A DNA stretch of 64,000 nucleotides, from positions 1 to 64,000 of the forward strand of contig JAUIJH010000006.1 in the NCBI GenBank assembly GCA_030431335.1. The letters are read 5' to 3'. Positions within the stretch are counted from its first letter, which is position 1, and every line of letters starts with the position of its first letter. The translations under genes and the position numbers were made by a program. This DNA is from Alphaproteobacteria bacterium. GTDB taxonomy: Bacteria; Pseudomonadota; Alphaproteobacteria; Rhizobiales; Amorphaceae. The notes beneath the pieces are model-generated. The model was not told the DNA's origin and did no database searches. It saw nothing but the letters and a program-made list of their open reading frames with translations. Positions 60,071-64,000 of the stretch are shown here, one piece after another.

Positions 60071-61327
60071 TTAGACTCTCCGGAACACCAGCGACGCGTT
60101 GGTGCCGCCGAAGCCGAACGAGTTGGACAACACCACGTCGATCTGACGTTCCTTGGCCTCGTGGGGCACCAGGTCGATGTCGGTCTCGACGGACGGGTTG
60201 TCCAGGTTGATCGTCGGCGGGGCGACGTTGTCGCGTATGGCGAGCAGCGAGAAGATGGCCTCCACCGCGCCGGCCGCCCCGAGCAGATGCCCGGTGGCCG
60301 ACTTGGTCGAGCTCATCATCAGGCCGGCGCCGTTGCCGTTGACGACGCGGTGCACGGCGGCGAGCTCGATCTCGTCGCCCAGCGGCGTCGAGGTGCCGTG
60401 CGCGTTGATGTACTGGATCTCGGACGGGGCCACCTTGGCCCGCTTCAGCGCCGCCGACATGCAGCGATAGGCGCCGTTGCCGTTCGGGACCGGCGCGGTG
60501 ATGTGGTAGCCGTCGCCGGACATGCCGTAGCCGATCACCTCGCCGTAGATCCGGGCGCCGCGGGCCTTGGCGTGCTCGTACTCTTCCAGCACCACGATGC
60601 CGGCGCCCTCGCCGATCACGAAACCGTCGCGGTCCCGGTCGTAGGGGCGCGAGGCACGCTGCGGGTCGTCGTTGAAGCCGGTGGAGAGCGCGCGGCAGGC
60701 GGCGAAGCCCGCCAGCGCCAGGCGGCCCACCGAGGCTTCCGCACCGCCGGCGACCATCACGTCCGCGTCGTCGAGCGCGACCAGGCGGGCCGCGTCGCCG
60801 ATGGCGTGGGCGCCGGTGGAGCACGCCGTCACCACCGCCGAGTTCGGTCCGCGGAAGCGGTGGCGGATGGAGACATAGCCGGAGGCCATGTTGATCAGCG
60901 CGCCCGGGATGAAGAACGGCGAGACCCGGCGCGGGCCGCGTTCCTCCAGCGCCCGCGCGGAGCTTTCGATCGAGTTCAGCCCACCGATGCCCGAGCCGAT
61001 CAGGACGCCGGTGCGCTCGAGGTCTTCTTCCTCGGTCGGCTGCCATCCCGAATCCGCGATGGCCTCGTCCGCCGCCGCGGTGGCGAACAGGATGAACTCA
61101 TCGAACTTCCGCTGGTCCTTCGGATCCATGACCTTGTCCGGATCGAAGGGATTGCGCTCGTTGCCGCGCGGCACCTGGCAGGCGATCCGCGAAGCAAGGT
61201 CGTCGACCTTGCACCGCGTGACAGGGGCCGCGCCCGAGCGGCCTTCCAGGATCGCGTTCCAAGACGCGTCCTTCCCATTGCCAAGGGGATTCACCGTCCC
61301 CATTCCGGTCACGACAACGCGGCGCAC
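60071..61327 (-). CDS. fabF: Beta-ketoacyl-ACP synthase II FabF
   Basis: FabF elongates acyl-ACP by condensation with malonyl-ACP. The 418-residue thiolase-fold enzyme has the active-site Cys in VVTACSTGAHAIGDAARL, the first His in YINAHGTSTPLGDEIE and the second in KSATGHLLGAAGAVEAI. It starts MRRVVVTGMGTVNPLGNG. It lies 34 bp behind acpP on the same strand. Confidence 0.97.
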   Translation of the reverse strand: MRRVVVTGMGTVNPLGNGKDASWNAILEGRSGAAPVTRCKVDDLASRIACQVPRGNERNPFDPDKVMDPKDQRKFDEFILFATAAADEAIADSGWQPTEEEDLERTGVLIGSGIGGLNSIESSARALEERGPRRVSPFFIPGALINMASGYVSIRHRFRGPNSAVVTACSTGAHAIGDAARLVALDDADVMVAGGAEASVGRLALAGFAACRALSTGFNDDPQRASRPYDRDRDGFVIGEGAGIVVLEEYEHAKARGARIYGEVIGYGMSGDGYHITAPVPNGNGAYRCMSAALKRAKVAPSEIQYINAHGTSTPLGDEIELAAVHRVVNGNGAGLMMSSTKSATGHLLGAAGAVEAIFSLLAIRDNVAPPTINLDNPSVETDIDLVPHEAKERQIDVVLSNSFGFGGTNASLVFRRV

Positions 61328-61361
61328 TAGGCTACTCCATACAGAAAAGGGGCCTGAGCCC

Positions 61362-61601
61362 TCAGGCCGTGGCGTTCTTTTCGAGGAACTTGATGGCGTC
61401 GCCGACCGTCAGGATCGTCTCGGCGGCATCATCGGGGATCTCGACCCCGAATTCCTCTTCGAACGCCATCACGAGTTCGACGGTGTCGAGCGAGTCGGCG
61501 CCGAGGTCGTCGATGAAGGAGGCTTCCTCCGTCACTTTGTCTTTTTCCACGCCGAGGTGCTCGACGACAATCTTCTTAACGCGGTCTGCGGTATCGCTCA
61601 T
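61362..61601 (-). CDS. acpP: Acyl carrier protein
   Basis: The 79-residue acidic protein has the phosphopantetheine attachment site in [20 protein letters not shown]. It carries the growing acyl chain in fatty acid synthesis. It is placed between fabG and fabF, the common arrangement. A strong palindrome lies 35-52 bp before the ATG, within the 173-bp gap to fabG, suggesting its own promoter or leader control. Confidence 0.97.
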   Translation of the reverse strand: MSDTADRVKKIVVEHLGVEKDKVTEEASFIDDLGADSLDTVELVMAFEEEFGVEIPDDAAETILTVGDAIKFLEKNATA

Positions 61602-61631
61602 GAGACGTCCTTTGACTTATGCCTTGGTTTT

Positions 61632-61658
61632 GCCGCCGACGTGGACACGTCGGACGGC
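61632..61658 (-). promoter_or_regulatory. Palindrome upstream of acpP
   Basis: CCGACGTG-GA-CACGTCGG (61636-61653) is a perfect 8-bp inverted repeat, extended outward by GCCG/CGGC with a one-base bulge. It may be a repressor operator or an RNA hairpin in the acpP leader. The 61602-61774 gap has no other gene. Confidence 0.45.
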
Positions 61659-61774
61659 TCGACGCGGCGGCTGTGGGTGACTGGGCTCGGCCGCGCCGGT
61701 TTACCCAAGTTGGGCTCGCCGGTATCACATGCCTTCCCGGTTTGGAAAGTTCTCAGCTCAGTTAGTTTCACCGC

Positions 61775-62506
61775 TTAAAAGCCCATCGCCATGCCACCGT
61801 TCACATGCAGTGTCTGTCCGGTCACATAACGCGCTTCATTGCTGGCAAGATAAACCACCGCGGCAGCCACGTCTTCAGGCGTTCCGACCGAGCCTTCGGG
61901 AATGGATGCAAGAATCGCCGCACGCTGTTCTTCGCTCAGTACGTCGGTCATCGCAGTGCGGATATAGCCCGGCGCGACCACGTTGGCGGTGATGCCGCGG
62001 TTGGCGATTTCGCGCGCCACGGATTTGGTGAAGCCCACGAGGCCCGCCTTGGCGCTGGCATAATTGGCCTGGCCGGCGCTGCCGCCGAAGCCGACCACCG
62101 AGCCGACATTGATGACGCGGCCCCAGCGGCGCTTCATCATGCCCCGGATCGTCGCCTTGGTGAGGCGGAATGCGGCGCCCAGATTGACTTCGATCACCGT
62201 GTCGAAATCTTCGTCCTTCATGCGCATCAGCAGGCCGTCGCGGGTGATGCCGGCGCAATTGACGAGAATATCCACAGGCCCGGCCGCCTCGGCCGCCTTC
62301 GCGAGGGCGTCCACCTGGGCCCGGTCGGCGAGGTTGGCCGCCAGCGGCGTCGCCCCGATTCGCTCCGCCGCCGCGCTCGCGCGCTCCATGGTGGAGCCGG
62401 TGACGATCAGCGTCGCCCCGCACGCCTTCAGCCCCTCGGCGATGGCACCGCCGATGCCGCCCGTCGCGCCGGTCACCAGCGCCGTCTTACCCGTCAAGTC
62501 GAACAT
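61775..62506 (-). CDS. fabG: 3-oxoacyl-ACP reductase FabG
   Basis: The 243-residue SDR reduces 3-oxoacyl-ACP with NADPH. It shows ALVTGATGGIGGAIAEGL, CAGITRDGLLMRM typical of FabG, the catalytic Ser in NVGSVVGFGG, YASAKAGLVGFTK, and a C-terminus ending in QTLHVNGGMAMGF. The ATG directly abuts the fabD stop codon. It is part of the fabD-fabG-acpP-fabF run. Confidence 0.97.
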   Translation of the reverse strand: MFDLTGKTALVTGATGGIGGAIAEGLKACGATLIVTGSTMERASAAAERIGATPLAANLADRAQVDALAKAAEAAGPVDILVNCAGITRDGLLMRMKDEDFDTVIEVNLGAAFRLTKATIRGMMKRRWGRVINVGSVVGFGGSAGQANYASAKAGLVGFTKSVAREIANRGITANVVAPGYIRTAMTDVLSEEQRAAILASIPEGSVGTPEDVAAAVVYLASNEARYVTGQTLHVNGGMAMGF

Positions 62507-63451
62507 TCAGGCCAATTCCCTCTCGGCCAGCGCCGCTACATCCTCTGCCGTGTTTACGGGAAAGGCTTCAAGTGTTTTGTCGATACGCTTGGCAAGGCCG
62601 GTCAGTACCTTGCCCGCCCCCACCTCGGCAAACCGCGTCACGCCGGCCGCGGCCATCGCCGCCACGCTCTCGCGCCAGCGCACCCGCCCGGTGACCTGTT
62701 GCACCAGGCTGGCGGCGATCGCGCCCGGATCCGTCAGCGCGCTCACCGACACGTTCGCCATCAAGGGCACCGCCGGGGCCGCGATGGACGCCTTGGCCAG
62801 CGCCTCGGCCATCGCCTGCGCCGCGGGCGCCATCAACGAACAGTGAAAGGGCGCGCTCACCGGCAGCAGCAGCGAACGGCGCGCGCCGCGCTCCTTGGCA
62901 AGCTCCAGCGCCCGCTCCACCGCCGCCCTGGTGCCCGACACCACCACCTGGCCCGGCGCGTTGTCGTTGGCCACCTCGCACACGCCCGCCTCGGCCGCCG
63001 CGTCGCGCGCCACGCCCTCGGCCACGTCGAGCTCCAGCCCCAGGAGGGCCGCCATCGCGCCCTCGCCGGCCGGCACCGCCGCCTGCATCGCCTCGCCGCG
63101 CAGGCGCAACAGCCGCGCCGCGTCGCTGATCGTCAGCGCCCCGGCCGCCGCCAGCGCGGAATATTCGCCCAGCGAGTGGCCCGCGACCATCGCCGCGCCC
63201 GACACCTTCAGCCCCTCGGCCTCCATCGCCCGCACCGTGGCGAGGCTGACGGCCATCAGCGCCGGCTGCGCGTTGGCGGTGAGGCGTAGCTCCTCCTCGG
63301 AGCCCTCGAAGATCACCGCGGACAGCCGCTCGCCCAGCGCCTCGTCCACTTCCTCGAACACGGCGCGTGCGGCCGCCACGCTGTCGTGGAGCGGCCGGCC
63401 CATGCCGACGAACTGGCTGCCCTGGCCTGGAAAGGTGAACGCGATAGTCAT
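62507..63451 (-). CDS. fabD: Malonyl-CoA:ACP acyltransferase FabD
   Basis: FabD loads malonate onto ACP. The 314-residue protein begins [18 protein letters not shown]. It has the catalytic Ser in [14 protein letters not shown], the His in [15 protein letters not shown], and the conserved Gln in the FPGQGSQ loop. The track ORF starts at 63505, but the ATG at 63451 matches the family start. It is the first gene of the fab cluster and is divergent from rpsF. Confidence 0.97.
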   Translation of the reverse strand: MTIAFTFPGQGSQFVGMGRPLHDSVAAARAVFEEVDEALGERLSAVIFEGSEEELRLTANAQPALMAVSLATVRAMEAEGLKVSGAAMVAGHSLGEYSALAAAGALTISDAARLLRLRGEAMQAAVPAGEGAMAALLGLELDVAEGVARDAAAEAGVCEVANDNAPGQVVVSGTRAAVERALELAKERGARRSLLLPVSAPFHCSLMAPAAQAMAEALAKASIAAPAVPLMANVSVSALTDPGAIAASLVQQVTGRVRWRESVAAMAAAGVTRFAEVGAGKVLTGLAKRIDKTLEAFPVNTAEDVAALAERELA

Positions 63452-63784
63452 GATCGACGTGACATTTGGGTTATCAAGTGCTGCTGGAGAAGGGGCAATG
63501 ACCATCGGCTGCCCGACGGCGTCAAGTCCAAGGGCGGCAAAAATGCGATCACCCGCAACTTTCCGCTTGATTTGGCGGGGGGACGGCGACTATCTGATCA
63601 TTCTCCCTGTGAGCCGAGGGCTGAACGGTGGCGCGGATCCCGTCGATGGATCCGTGAGGCACATGGTGCCGCTCCATCGGTGTCCTTGCTCGCGAAGGTC
63701 GGGACGCCTCACCGGGCGCTTCGACGAGGCTTTGCGCTCGCGGGGGGCGTGCCGCGGTGGCACATCGCAAGGAAGAGGTGGGTC
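63452..63784. promoter_or_regulatory. Divergent promoter region between fabD and rpsF
   Basis: This is 333 bp with no convincing ORF. It must hold the promoters of the fab cluster (leftward) and the rpsF ribosomal operon (rightward). I cannot pick -35/-10 elements with confidence. GGAAGAGG lies about 5-12 bases before the rpsF ATG and serves as its ribosome binding site. Confidence 0.5.
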
Positions 63785-64000
63785 ATGCCCCTATACGAGT
63801 GCGTGTTCCTCGTCCGTCAGGACGTGTCGGGACAGGCTGTCGACGAGCTTATCGAACAATATACCGGCGTTCTCGTCGAAAATGGCGGTTCCGTCGGCCG
63901 CTTCGAGAACTGGGGGCTCAAAACCCTCGCCTATCGCATCAACAAGAACCGCAAGGCGCACTTCGCGCTGATGGACATCGACGCGCCGGCGCCCGCCATC
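63785..64000 (+). CDS. rpsF: 30S ribosomal protein S6 (partial, 3' end outside window)
   Basis: The reading frame from the ATG at 63785 gives [19 protein letters not shown] followed by [19 protein letters not shown], the S6 N-terminal sequence. It is absent from the track because it runs off the window. S6 binds 16S rRNA with S18, so rpsR and probably rplI should follow beyond position 64000. Confidence 0.95.
   Translation, partial: MPLYECVFLVRQDVSGQAVDELIEQYTGVLVENGGSVGRFENWGLKTLAYRINKNRKAHFALMDIDAPAPAI

Noticed and set aside
58943-61330. 795-residue plus-strand ORF
   Set aside because: Antisense of mltG and fabF, both of which are certain.
1-64000. tRNA and rRNA genes
   Set aside because: I looked in the larger intergenic gaps for cloverleaf-like arms with a T-loop GGTTCGA motif and found none that fit.

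Overview
The window is one contiguous piece of a GC-rich (roughly 70 percent by eye) alphaproteobacterial chromosome. Several features point to the order Hyphomicrobiales (Rhizobiales). A 2122-residue homologue of the Growth Pole Ring protein of polar-growing bacteria lies at 11.5-17.9 kb. A DUF3126 gene sits beside cysE, an IscU-like/yidD/thrS neighbourhood is present, the lptFG-lptD-surA-rsmA block is intact, and fabD-fabG-acpP-fabF-mltG-yicC-gmk form one run. I cannot name the genus from sequence alone. No rRNA, tRNA or CRISPR array was found.

Layout. 0-5.5 kb (minus): thrS, an aldo/keto reductase, a Gfo/Idh/MocA oxidoreductase, ureD and the start of ureA, tightly spaced. 5.6-11.2 kb: small housekeeping genes (SnoaL-like, yidD, IscU-like scaffold, hisI, CBS pair, rhomboid, DUF3126, cysE, an alpha/beta hydrolase, a 2Fe-2S ferredoxin). 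11.2-18 kb: the giant polar-growth protein, with a hairpin-rich leader and a strong terminator. 18-20.7 kb: a decayed plasmid/mobile-element island holding pieces of an IS256-type transposase, an excisionase-like antitoxin, an ArdC antirestriction protein and a plasmid RepA, all broken. 20.7-23.7 kb: an SDR oxidoreductase, structured intergenic repeats, a small exported protein and a glycosyltransferase.

23.9-29 kb: an isolated pyruvate dehydrogenase E2 gene meets a four-gene minus-strand operon (family 2 glycosyltransferase, acyl-CoA-dehydrogenase-like protein, PIG-L deacetylase, SAM methyltransferase). All of its junctions overlap, and it is preceded by a foldable leader whose outer stem covers the ribosome binding site. 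This operon is the best candidate here for an undescribed system, probably making a small glycoconjugate. 29-39.4 kb: accessory metabolism and transport, including a LigD that lacks its ligase domain, homogentisate dioxygenase, a CPA1 antiporter, a gamma-carbonic-anhydrase-like protein, a MarR regulator, a bacterial voltage-gated sodium channel (filter TLESWSM), an AcuI-like reductase, a GbsR/MarR regulator and an orphan ferric-iron binding protein.

39.5-57.4 kb: mostly envelope biogenesis. tamA-tamB handle outer-membrane protein assembly; lptF-lptG-lptD-surA handle LPS export and chaperoning and run into rsmA. Between these blocks lie an enamidase-like amidohydrolase, fpr and pepA. 57.4-63.5 kb: the fatty acid synthesis cluster on the minus strand, running through mltG, yicC and gmk. 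The window closes in rpsF (plus strand), divergent from fabD.

Recurring themes are very tight gene packing (ATGA, GTGA, TTGA and CTGA junctions, and convergent genes sharing stop codons), and intergenic spaces carrying strong inverted or tandem repeats. These include a roughly 100-bp dispersed repeat found twice, with a compensatory change in a stem, and a 28-bp tandem array in which every unit keeps a small hairpin.
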